41,238 nucleotides of DNA, from NCBI GenBank assembly GCA_905221605.1, contig CAJNDS010001046.1, forward strand, positions 811,603 to 852,840, given 5' to 3'. The position numbers and the translations under genes were made by a program. Positions 11,266 to 27,842 of this stretch are shown here, piece by piece. Origin of the DNA: Symbiodinium natans. Taxonomy: Eukaryota > Sar > Dinophyceae > Suessiales > Symbiodiniaceae. Each line of letters opens with the position of its first letter. The first letter of the stretch is position 1. Under the pieces are notes generated by a model. That model was not told the DNA's origin. It made no database searches and saw nothing but the letters and a program-made list of their open reading frames with translations.

Positions 11266-11505
11266 GGGTTTAGGGCTTAGGGCTTAGGGCTTAGGGCTTA
11301 GGGCTTAGGGCTTAGGGCTTAGGGCTTCGGGCTTAGGGCTTAGGGCTTAGGGCTTAGGGCTTAGGGCTTAGGGTTAAAGGTTTAGGGCTTAGAAGGTCTA
11401 GGGTTGAGGGTTTCGGGTTTAGGGCTTAGGGTTTGGGGTTAGGGTTTCGGGTTTAGGGTTTAGGGTTTAGGGCTTAGGGTTTAGGGTTTAGGGTTTAGGG
11501 TTAGG
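11266..11505 (+). repeat. Telomere-like array with TTAGGGC variant block
   Basis: Starts with about fourteen consecutive TTAGGGC (GGGCTTA) units, then mixed TTTAGGG, TTTCGGG and TTTGGGG. The variant block is homogeneous, so the variant spread locally rather than arising by random decay. Confidence 0.95.
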
Positions 11506-11715
11506 ATCCATCCTCTCCACACTTCAACAAAAGCGCCAGTGAACCCCTCAAGCTCTCGACCCTGGAGCTGCGCTTGCAAACTTTCAATTCCTGAGCACCC
11601 GAGTTAACACTAACATTTACCACTCTGGACCCTACGGACACCATGTAGTATTTACAAGCATGCCCTCTGTCCTTCATCTCTGCCAGCGGGGTCTTGCGAC
11701 TCAGCAGATCAGTCC
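11501..11715 (-). other. Orphan exon between two telomere-like arrays, possibly last exon of gene B
   Basis: On the minus strand an acceptor-like CTGCGAG is followed by an open frame (TDLLSRKTPLAEMKDRG ... LLLKCGEDGS) ending in TAA at 11501. It is phase-compatible with a GC donor inside the last modelled exon of gene B (GCAGG|GCTTCC near 12050), which would put the array at 11738-12030 in an intron. Otherwise it is an isolated open frame. The family is not recognised. Confidence 0.35.
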
Positions 11716-11737
11716 TCGCAGCACACATGCAAAACCG

Positions 11738-12030
11738 GGTTTAGGGTTTAGGGTTTAGGGTTTAGGGTTTAGGGTTTAGGGTTTAGGGTTTAGGGTTTAG
11801 GGCTTAGGGTTTAGGGTTTAGGGTTTCGGGTTTCGGGTTTGGGGTTTGGGGTTTGGGGTTTGGGGTTTGGGGTTTGGGGTTTTGGGGTTTTGGGGTTTTG
11901 GGGTTTTGGGGTTTTGGGGTTTTGGGGTTAGGGTTTAGGGTTTAGGGTTTGGGGTTTCGGGAGTATTGTTGCGCGTGCTCCCCCTGCTTCCTGGCAGTAT
12001 ACTTCAGAGCCTTTCGGGTTTGGGGTTTAG
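11738..12030 (+). repeat. Telomere-like array with TTTGGGG and TTTTGGGG blocks
   Basis: About nine perfect TTTAGGG units are followed by TTTCGGG, then exactly six TTTGGGG (11838-11879) and six TTTTGGGG (11880-11927), then TTTAGGG again. TTTTGGGG is the telomere repeat of hypotrich ciliates, but here it is embedded in a TTTAGGG array. Confidence 0.97.
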
Positions 12031-12035
12031 GGGTC

Positions 12036-18593
<6,558 letters not shown>

Positions 18594-19107
18594 GGCTGGC
18601 AGGCTGACCCTTCTTCAGCTATGTATTCTAGTTCAGAAAGATGCTAGGACCTTTACCTGTCGATCGTTCGAGGCAGACCAGACAAGCTAGGTAGTCGACC
18701 CCAAAAGCATGCAGCTAGATCAATCTACCAGCTCTGATGTCCAAGCTTGCACGTGCTGGCCGAGCCTGCAATCGATATGAAAGTTTCACATGCGGTGCCA
18801 GCTCGTGTGATCTTTGAATGCATGCATTCAAAGCTGCAGCATATGTAACACATCACACTGTTGCAGGGGAGGGAGGCGCCTGTTCTTCTCTGCGTCCAGT
18901 AGAAGCAGATCCATCCACCGGGCCGCGGCTGCCCCATGAGGGTTCTATAGTTAGACTTATAGGGCCCCTTATAAGCCCTATGGGTCGTGACACACAGAAG
19001 CCTCGAGCTGGCCCCGGCACTAGGGTTATCAAAAGGGTTCGAGGTAGGCTGGAGCTGGCCAAGCTAGGGTTTCGGTTGAATGGCCTTTTGGCATCTTCAT
19101 TTCAAGG
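18594..19107. other. Upstream flank of gene B; possible extra first exon
   Basis: On the minus strand an ATG at 18914 opens MDLLLLDAEKNRRLPPLQQ, which has a natural look and could be a 5' exon of gene B or part of another gene. No splice join could be verified. The rest holds GCATGC motifs and no clear gene. Confidence 0.25.
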
Positions 19108-19240
19108 GTTTAGGTTTGCAAGGGTTTAGGGTTTAGGGCTATATAGGGTTGATAGGGTTTTAGGGTTTTTGGGGTTTAGGGTTTATACAGTATAGGATCC
19201 AGGGTTCAGGGTTATAAGGGTTTAGGGTTTAAGGGACTAT
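19108..19240 (+). repeat. Strongly degenerate telomere-like array
   Basis: TTTAGGG remnants with spacers. It is the last sizeable telomere-like array in the window; only a trace near 31340-31390 occurs further right. Confidence 0.8.
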
Positions 19241-19825
19241 ATGGCCAGACTGGGCAAATCGAGGCGCTTGCCTTGATCGAGCGGTAGCAACATGGATCCT
19301 GGAATTAACAGGGTTAAGGTTCGGGGTGTGCCTGGTTTTCTTGTTCGGACTGGAAAGGAATACGGATTTGTAAGCATACGGTGCTTTTCCAAGACGGTTC
19401 AATATGTGTACGACCTTCTATTTCCAGTCTTTCCGGGTTGAAGTTGAGGGGGGTCGGTTTGGCTAACTTGTCGCAAAACCCCAACCCAGGAACCTTGCAG
19501 CCTCCAGATTATCCCTCGCCAAGCCGAACCGGAACCCGAACTCCCTATAAGTATAAAGTGCATGTAAGTTACCCAACCCTAATTTATTGTCAGGAACCCG
19601 AAGTTAGTTTATTTGGTCCGCCCTGCCCCCCCCCCCCCCGGCCCCACCCTATCCTGCTTTTCAAAATCGCGATGTCACTGAACAAAAGATGTACCCGTGA
19701 CATCCATATATATATCTATATATTTTCTTTTTGTGTTGGCTCAAGCTCCTGCACATCGATGCGTGCAAGCCACTGCATCGACTGAGTGTTGCTGCCAAAT
19801 TTGTGTTGAGCCAGCACTATTGTGA
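19241..19825. other. No gene recognised
   Basis: Includes a run of 13 C (19626-19638) and a short TATATA stretch. Plus-strand open frames have low-quality composition. Confidence 0.5.
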
Positions 19826-19968
19826 TGTACCAATTCTGCGACAGCTTCATTTGCCTTTCGCGAGTGCGCGAGCCCGCGAAGGTGCCATTTGCGCGCGAAA
19901 GCTTCATACGGCTACACGAATGTGTTCTGCACGCGAAAGCTTGCAAACCAAGCCTTCGGGCTGTCTAG

Positions 19969-20757
19969 GGAGCCATCACCAACATCTTCACCGACCCAGA
20001 TGTCTTCAAGACATCGCTCGCGCCGCCACTTTCACACCACTGCCACATTTACGAGCAAGTCCGACAACAGCTGCCGGATTACCAGTAGGCCTTCAAGCAG
20101 TGGGGTCGCATACCTCAAGCCTACATCCTCCCAAAAGCCAAAAAACAGTTTCAAAAAGGACGTCCCATCGTGGCATTCACTCAGGCCATGGGACGGGATC
20201 TTTGGGAGGCACTCAGCGATGTGCTGCAGTTGATGACAAATCAGGCATGCCCTGACGCACTCCGTCAAGGAGATGCCATCACCCAGCTCAGGCAGGTAGC
20301 CGCATGTCTACGTACCAGACAGCAACAGCAAGACCACAACCAGTACGTTCGACAGCAGACGCAACCAGAGCCAGCGCAGCAAACGCAGCATTCTGCGATT
20401 CAACGACATTCCTCGACTCATCGAGGTAGTTCTACAATTGAACTACTTTACAGTAGGTCATACGCTGTTTTTTCAGTGTAGAGGCGCTCCTATGGGCTCT
20501 GGCAGTTGTGGAGCAATGCTGGGTCAAGTCGCTTCGCAGCATGTTTGTGAACCACAAACATTTTCATCAGCCAACAAGCGATCTTCTTTGCCACCAGATA
20601 TGTAGACAACAGGGTGCTGCTCCTTCCACAGCAGTACATTTCGCTCCCGCCGTTCAGGGAGTTCATCGACCCAGATTTCTACCAACCTCCTGTCAAACTT
20701 GACACGGAGCCAGCAAACATCTTTTTAGGTTTTGCCACACACACCAAAGTTCATAGG
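19969..20757 (+). pseudogene. Reverse transcriptase pseudogene, three frames and one in-frame stop
   Basis: The pieces, in order on the plus strand, are: 19969-20394 in one frame with TDPDVFKTSLAPPLSHHC, an in-frame TAG at 20086-20088, IPQAYILPKAKKQFQKGRPI (the conserved LPK/K-GRPI block of many reverse transcriptases) and FTQAMGRDLWEALSDVLQ; then a second frame with LIEVVLQLNYFTVG and QCRGAPMGSGSCGAML (the Q-RG-PMGS palm block); then a third frame with FFATRYVDNRVLL, where YVDN occupies the place of the catalytic Y-x-DD box, followed by FREFIDPDFYQPPV and a TGA at 20757. Frameshifts lie near 20395 and 20565. I recall dinoflagellate RT-like genes with similar blocks. It cannot produce an active enzyme as it stands. 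Confidence 0.75.
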
Positions 20758-21065
20758 TGAATGGGGTCACTCCCAGCTTGTCGAATTTTGCTTTTGCTTT
20801 CACAATGCAGCAGGGGCATGGAGCGCTCTATGGCTACCATCATGAGGGGGTCCGGACGTGCCCGCTCAGCCATTTGGGTCTTCGCGCGAAGTGTCCGCTC
20901 AAGCTGCTTTTCGGCTGACACTGCTGGGTCATATGTTGCGTGCATCCGCAGCACTGCCTTCAGCATTGGTGCAACAGCAATGATCTCTGCGTCAGACAGT
21001 CTAATCACAACCTCAAGGATGATGCGGGCAGCGCTTGAACGGCCCATGCCAATGCTATGGACCAA
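20751..21065 (-). other. Unassigned coding-like frame
   Basis: A 104-residue open frame with well-mixed composition and helix-like heptads (AARIILEVVIRLSDAEII, AEKQLERTLRAKTQMAERA). It overlaps the end of the RT pseudogene by seven bases on the opposite strand. No family was recognised and no splice partner was identified. It may be a remnant of another element inserted here. Confidence 0.35.
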
Positions 21066-21454
21066 GTACCAAGGGACGGATTCTGGCTTGGCTTAAACAC
21101 TGGTCCTGGTTCTTTGGTTGCCACCTGTTTTGCGCAGAACCATGCTTTGAGGACCCATAATGGTCCAATTAGCCTTCGCCAAGGCCCAACAGTTGGTCCT
21201 TGGTCTTTGGTCAGTCCAAGCAGAGCTTTGGACGCTGACTCTAGACAGATTCAAATTGCACCGGGGAAACAGTGCGAAAAGTCGTGCTCAATTTGCTAGC
21301 CAAGCTCACGTGTGCTGCACCATGCCTGATTGAAACTCACCATTTGTCAATCCAGATTTTGGGTCACAGGGAGACTTGGTCCTGCCTGCTTTGCCATGAA
21401 GGGACCAATTACGATGATTCTGTGCACTTGGTCTCTCTTCGGAGCATTTCCAGC

Positions 21455-21910
21455 TCGACCTGGATGGGATACCTTGCAGACAGCCTTTCATTCAATCCCT
21501 CCTTCATTGTCACACACACTGATGCTGCCACTGCTAGATGCGTTGCTTGATCAAGAAGATCAACTTCGATTTGGGCCCTCGGTCAAATCGGTCATCTATA
21601 CACACGCCCAGGTCATGGAAGCAGCTCGCATCAACCTCATTAAATTGGTGCTGTTCCTGGAAGAGGAGGTGAAAGTGCAGAACTACATGAATGATTGGCG
21701 TCGGAGAGGAGAGAAGTTGCTGAGCTCTCCTACTTGAGCCAGGTCAGTGGTGGAAAAGCAAATCTCCATACATTGGCGATGGTCTATCGTGAAATGGCGG
21801 ATTTTCTTGATGTACTAAACCCGCCTGAGTCTGATGGGAATGAGGCTGCAGCAGGTGTGAATGCTACCATGACTGTTTCATCGATCCGTGAGTCTTGGTC
21901 TGAGCTGTAA
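21455..21910 (+). pseudogene. Unassigned coding remnant with a frameshift
   Basis: The plus-strand frame 21455-21737 reads LPLLDALLDQEDQLRFGPSV and INLIKLVLFLEEEVKVQ, then stops. The frame 21710-21910 continues smoothly with EVAELSYLSQVSGGKANLHT and MVYREMADFLDVLNPPES to a TAA. The switch lies in a GAGAGGAGAGAAG stretch near 21705, where a small insertion or deletion is likely. No family was recognised. Confidence 0.4.
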
Positions 21911-23400
21911 CCTTGACACATGACTGCAGTCCAGGCTGCCAGAGGCAGCTTGTTCAGTCCTGGGCCAAGTGCCACAGAGTTGCAGTATATTTGCAATGGC
22001 AGTCCTCAGTCCTGGGTCCTAGGTCACAGAAAACCTTACAGGAATAATACTATCACTCATAGTACTACAAAAAAAACGCAACGGTGACAGGCAACTGTGG
22101 GCCGTGCTGGTGTGGTGAATTGATGCAGCTGAGCTGCGGATGAAGTATGATTGACAGCCTTGGCAATTCCTTCTGCCAGGTGTCTCTTGATGGGTTCTGG
22201 TGCGCTACAGATCACTTGCCCTGAACCTCTTTTTAGGAGGAGTTGGGTGTCTCGGAACGAACGAAGACTTTTCTTGTCTTTGAGTCAGCTGGTAAGCTAG
22301 CGGCATGGATTGAGATGTTGAAGTCTTGACGCATGAGTTTCAGCTCAGGGGACCTTTGGTATGCTGCTGCATATGCTGCATCGTGATTTGTCGCTTCGGC
22401 CAGGAACTTTCTGGATCAATGATGTTCAGTTGGCAAGCGATAAGTGCGTGCATGGATTGAACCTCTCAGGCTGCATCAAGTGCTGGCGCCCGATTGCTGG
22501 CAAGGTCAAGTTGACTGATACAAAAGGCTCTTCGCACGAGTCTTGCCTACTAAATGAGCCTGGATGTCTGCGCATCAGAGGCATTGGAAAGCCGCATGCC
22601 ATGCAGCAAGGAGTGGGGATTTCAGCCGCCCTCACACGGGTGAATCGAACGCCCGCCAGCATGTCTGCAAGATCTGGCGCAGGCCTCGGGTGAGACCAGG
22701 TGCGCTGGCCAGGCCACGTCGAGGCACGTCTAGGCACGTTCGGCTTCTAGCTGTAGTGCTTTGGGCCAACAGCTGCGGCATTGGCGCAGGTTCGTCTTTT
22801 GCCGAACAAGGGCCCGAGAATACTCAATGCGTAAAGTGAGATTCGTCAGAGGCGTCATGGCTTCCTTGGAAACACGGCTCCGAGTGGAGCGCCTTTTGTG
22901 CGGGTTTGGTCGAGCAGGATGACAGTCGAAGGCTGTCAGGAATGCAGTAACATACCTGAGGTTGCCTGTAGCATTTGTGCGGCCTAGATCAATTTGCAGC
23001 CGTTTGCAGCAGATTCGGCGCTGTTGTAACGGTGGACGCCGCAGTGTTGGCTGTTGAGACAGAGTTGCTTCGGTCGGCTTCCCAGTGCCGTGAGGCGCGG
23101 TGTTGGAAGGTTGTCGGCCGGTTCCCAGTGGTGCGCGCTGCGATGCAGGACGGTGGATGCTGCTGCAGCCAGTCGCCGAGCTGCAGCGCAGGCACCGCTG
23201 TCGTGGCATTAGCAAAGGGGCTCGGACGAAGGGTCTGAGGCAGAGACGCGTTCTTGTCTAGATCGCTGGGCTGAGGTGCTCAAGTGTAGCTGAGCATTAG
23301 TGGGGGAATTGGCGCACAAACCTGGCTAAGGTGGGAATAGGGGGGGGGGGGGGGGGTAGGGAAATGGTGCACAAAACACGCGGTGGCCACATTCCAAAAC
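21911..23400. other. Fragmentary coding-like DNA, no gene assigned
   Basis: A plus-strand open frame at 22361-22693 (WINDVQLASDKCVHGLNLSG, GCIKCWRPIAGKVKLTDTKG) has a plausible composition, and open frames on both strands at 22730-23238 are Ala/Gln/Arg-rich and less convincing. A 17-base G run lies at 23340-23356. These look like decayed element remnants; no domain could be named. Confidence 0.3.
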
Positions 23401-23410
23401 ACAAAATTGG

Positions 23411-23731
23411 TTGTATTGGGTGGGAAGGGGCAAGGGGTGTGGACCAGGACTGGGTAATGTCATGATTGGAGTGGGGCTCGCCATGTTGGGGGCAGTGGAA
23501 TACCCGATGGAAGCAGCGATGGAAGTACGGCGGATCAGCGGCCGGTCGGAGGAACCGAGCGCGGGTCCTCTGATGGATCCCACCATTCCTGGCACCCATG
23601 GCCAGGAGACGGATGAACCAAGGTTGGAGCAGCTGGTGTCATGGCCGCTGGACATGGAGCTGGCATGGATCGCAAGGTCCCTGAGCAAAGGGGGCGAGTT
23701 GGCAGCGCCCCGTGACGGGGCGAGGACGTGA
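23411..23731 (+). other. Open frame of unknown nature
   Basis: A 106-residue frame with a protein-like C-terminal half (LEQLVSWPLDMELAWIARSL). No acceptor, partner exon or family was identified. Confidence 0.3.
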
Positions 23732-23759
23732 CGGAACCCAATCTGCTACGCCCTCAAGG

Positions 23760-26700
23760 GTTTCCTGAATAATTAAGTAAGTAGTTATTGGTGGTCTTTA
23801 AGTTATTTTGAACAGCGGAATTCATATTCTAGAGTGCGATGATTTTGTAATTCTTATTTTTATTATTCTAAATGCCCATAGGATGTTGACCGTCGTGCAG
23901 GGCTGCTGCTGCTGGTGTGTGTGTGGAAGGGGGATGGAGAAGTCAGAGAAAAAAACATGGGGAAGGGGAGGAGAAGATGGTTGGTGATGACCTTTAACGG
24001 GAATTCGTCCGACTTTCTGGGGTTCAAGGCTGCCCCATTATAAGTAATTCCTATAACTGCAAAATAAGGCAAATCCGCGGTTCTCTTTCAAGGTCGCTGC
24101 CCTTATACCTGACAAATAATATTAATATTATAAATGACTACTATAGACTATTATGATTTGATTTGTCATTGTGTGATATGATTTGAGCAAAGCACTGTTT
24201 GCAGCCTTTTAAGGAGGTCAACCAGTGGCAACAGAGTGTCCATCAATGATTTTCAGAGTGCCCCACTAAGGCCCCACTTCCCAAAACCAGTTACCAAAAA
24301 CAGGGTCTTTTAACAGTTAACGTGTCGAAACGGGAGAGGAGCGTGCTCCTAGCCGGCGGAGAGTGGCGGCCAAACCCAGTTAGAGCCTCAGGAGAGCCTC
24401 AGGAGAGCCTTCGAAACTTAGGAGACGCAGACAGAGTTGTACTTTTTTGTAAAGCAGTGCCGACAGGTTCGCCCGGCTTTCTCCAGTGGCCCCAGGCAGA
24501 GGGAGTAGACCTGGGAGCTGCGAGGATTGTTGCGAGCCTGATGAGCCTGTCTCTTTCTCCGTTGAAACGCATGCGGCTGCGCTTCAATTGCTTCCATTTC
24601 CATGCCCAGCTCCAGACGCCACGACGCCGGTTTCCCATTGCAAGAATTGGCCAAGCGCAGCCAGGTGCCCGGCAAGATGCCCGAGGAACGGCCGGGCAGG
24701 CGACCTGCTCCCTCCTTTCTTTAGGTCTTTTTGAATTCACTCTTATAGCTTTTAACCGTCTTAACTCACTCGACTCACATCTCTTTCTTCCTTCTTTCTC
24801 CTCTCAGAACTGAGCGTGACTTTTGTTCTTTTTGTTTTTCTGTTTCGTTGCGAGGCGCCTCTACGGGCGCCCCGCCGCCGCTTCGGAGTCCGCGCCCTTC
24901 GGCCGCTCCAGCGACAGCCACAATGTGGGTCCGAGCCCCCCAGCAACCAACAGCACAACAGCCAGCGAAAGAGAGAGCAAAAGAGAGAGAGAGAGAGAGA
25001 GAGGGAGCTCCGCTCCGCCTTGCCATTGAGATCCCCTTTTGAGAGGCGGCTCGGCCCCACTGCCCAGTGAGCGGCCAGTGCCCTTCGGCCGGGGGGCACG
25101 AGAGCGCTGAAACTCTTTCCTTTCACTTTTGCTCTTCCATTAACTGCTTCTTTTCTTACAGTCCTCTTCCCTCTTCTCTTCTCTTCTCTTCTCTTCTCTT
25201 CTCTGCTCTTGTCTGCTCTGCTCTGCTCTTCTTCTCTTCTTCACTTCTTCTCGCTTCTCTCCCTTCTCTTTTCCTACGCTTTCGCTCTTTCAACCCTAAG
25301 TTCTTCCCAATTAGATTTCTATGGGGCCCATTCCGCTCGAGGCACCGACCGGGACCTGAGCCTCCGGCGCCCTGAAGATGCAGGCGAGGCCGCTTGGGTG
25401 AAAAAGCCCCCGCCGCGTGAGCCGACGCAAAAGCCGCGATGCAAGAAGACGACGTCCGAGAGCAACTCTTTCGACTCGACCCAACTTTATCGAGCTTAAA
25501 CATGTTCCCATCCAAAAGCTGGGGGCATGAACAGTGCTCGTTCACAGTGTTCAGGAGTTTTGCGCGGTGCGCGAAACAGTAGAAGCCGGCCAAGGCAAGC
25601 CTTGAAGCTGAAGCCCTCAACGCTCAACAGCCGGCAGGAGCAATGAACAGAGCAACATTTTCTCATTTGACTCATTTGACTCATTTCAATGCGAACGCGA
25701 GGCCCGCATCTCTGGGGCCCCTTGGCTCGATGCTCGCCGCCAGGATGCCAAGGCAAAAGCGACCACGGCTCGCGGCACCCGCTCATACGCAAACTGCTGC
25801 GCTTCATCATGCCCTCAGATGCAAGTTCATTCTCAAGGCCTTCAAATCTACAGTTCAAGACTGCAAGTTTTGCGTCACCACTGCACTTCATTTTCACGTT
25901 GCCAACCAAAACCCCCTAAAAAGGGGTTCTACTTTAAACCCCGGTTCTGGAAACCAAAACCGGGTTTTGTACGGCCAAAACAAAGCCGACGGCGTTTTGT
26001 GGTTTTCGACGTGTTTTTACAGGTTTTCCGATGGGCATATACGGGTTCTATACCTCATATTTTGCAAGAACCCGAATCTCTGCTAGTCAAAACCAGGTTT
26101 TTGACAGAATCTTCCGCGAACCCCGGCTTTGGGTTCCTTTCCCACAAGGTTCACTGCGGGCTTCGCCCAAATTCTCTGTTCACACCGCAATTTGGTACCG
26201 TTGCCTCAGGCACTGACGAATACCGTGCCTCGCTGGGTGCCGGGCCCAAGTAAAGCCCAAGTAAAGCCCATGCTTGGATCTTGGTGAGAACAGTGCATAG
26301 ACTGTGCATGCTGAGTCACGTTGATGCTTCTCCATGCTATAGTTTCATCTGCGTCCTGCAGCTGTCTTTCTGTTACGTTTGTGGTGCCCTACTGTGCAGG
26401 GCTTTGGCGGCGCTGAGATGGGCTTCATGCTTCGAGCCTTCGATTCCAAACAAGCGGAACAAATTCGGTGCCAGGGCCGGAGATAGTTCGTAGTTCATGC
26501 AGAGGAAGGTTTTGTGATGAAGCTGCTTTGCTTGAAAGTGTGCTTTTTTCGGGGGCCCCTTATAATTCGTGCACCGCATCTTGCCGCAGAGCTCCGCTCT
26601 TGCAGCGCTCGCTCTCTGTCTCTCTCTCCCAGAGATCTGTAGCCGTGGAGGGTCGCCGGCAACTGGCGCAACCCTTTCGCGCGATCTTTTGCGGGGGGAG

Positions 26701-27840
26701 GGAGAGCAGCCTCTTGAAAAATAATGCTGTGCAGAAAGGAGGCCTTTTTTTCCATATGCGGCTCTGTCTCTCTCTCTCTCTCTCTCTCCCTCTCCCTCTC
26801 TCTCTCTCTATATATATATATACACCATGCCCACACTTTTCTCTGCATCAAGTACCGCGGCTACGACTGTCGCAGCCGGCAGCAGTCAGGGATATAGCCT
26901 CACAAGCCAATCCTTGTGGAGTATCCAGGGCCTGCCTCCAAACATCGGGACAATACAGCCCCTGCATAAGATTGGGACGGTACAGCGCTTTAGAAGATTG
27001 GGACAGTACAGCACTTCAGGCACGTGAGGTGCAGAAAATGCTGTACTGTCCCATGTTTTTGGGCCCAGAGGAGCAAATACGCTGTGCTGTTCCAATCTGT
27101 TGGGATACCCAATGTTTTTGAGCCTCAATTGTTTGCCAAAACGAAAAATCCCGGGGTACACAACCTCTCAACCTCTGCGCAGAGCAAACAGAGTTGAGAA
27201 AAACCAAAGATGTTTCCCCTGCAAATAGCTCGCGCCAGCGACCAAATAGCTTTGCGGTAGGTTCCCTTTGTCCAAGAGTCTAGGAGCAATGCTTTTGTTT
27301 TGTTTTGTTTTTTTGGCTTCGTCTTTCCAAGAGTCTCAGAATAATGTTTTTTGTTGTTTTAGAAAAATGTGTTTTTTTTGGTTTGGGGGTTGTTGGTTTG
27401 TCTGATCTTGCCTTTATCTTATAGGGAAATAATCGAAATAGTGCTTGCCCAAACCCGAGTGAAATACTGTACTGCGCTTTTTTGGATGCATAGTGCCTGT
27501 TATAGGCAAATCTTGAAAAAACACTATATGAAAGAGCCGAGTGAACGATCCTAGCTCTTGTTCATGCGTAGAATATTTATTGCAAAAAATCGTGCTTGTG
27601 CTCGGCAATCTAGACAAAGACTGCAAGTTTATGGAAAAATGTTTTTCTGCGTGATTCGTTCCGTTTCTAGAGAAGTAGTGCTCGTGCCATGCCCAGGCAG
27701 ATACTGTTCTACATACAAAGTGCGGCAAGAATTTGACTTTTACTGTATCAAAGAGGCCAGTGAAGTATCCGAGCCTTTGTGTGTTAAAGGAATGTTCGTT
27801 GCGTAAAATCATGATTGTGCTATTCAAATTTTGATTAGAT
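23760..27840. other. Gene-poor stretch with simple repeats
   Basis: The contents are: an AT-rich patch (24100-24200), a GA run (24976-25000), CTCTT pentamers (25165-25205), a CT/TA compound microsatellite (26765-26822), an inverted repeat at 26999-27053 and a diverged direct duplication (27440-27835). Open frames up to 217 codons cross these repeats but lack consistent composition. No gene is supported. Confidence 0.45.
26999..27053. repeat. Perfect 15-bp inverted repeat (stem-loop)
   Basis: The arms TGGGACAGTACAGCA (26999-27013) and TGCTGTACTGTCCCA (27039-27053) enclose a 25-nt loop. The GGGACAGTACAGC motif also occurs imperfectly at 26947-26960 and 26974-26987, so a short tandem motif has one inverted copy. 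Confidence 0.9.
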
Positions 27841-27842
27841 AC

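Noticed and set aside
24322-24813. 163-codon plus-strand frame
   Set aside because: No splice logic, mixed composition, partly repetitive GAGAGCCTCAG; not convincing.
26468-27121. 217-codon plus-strand frame
   Set aside because: Crosses a CT/TA microsatellite and inverted repeats with no consistent composition.
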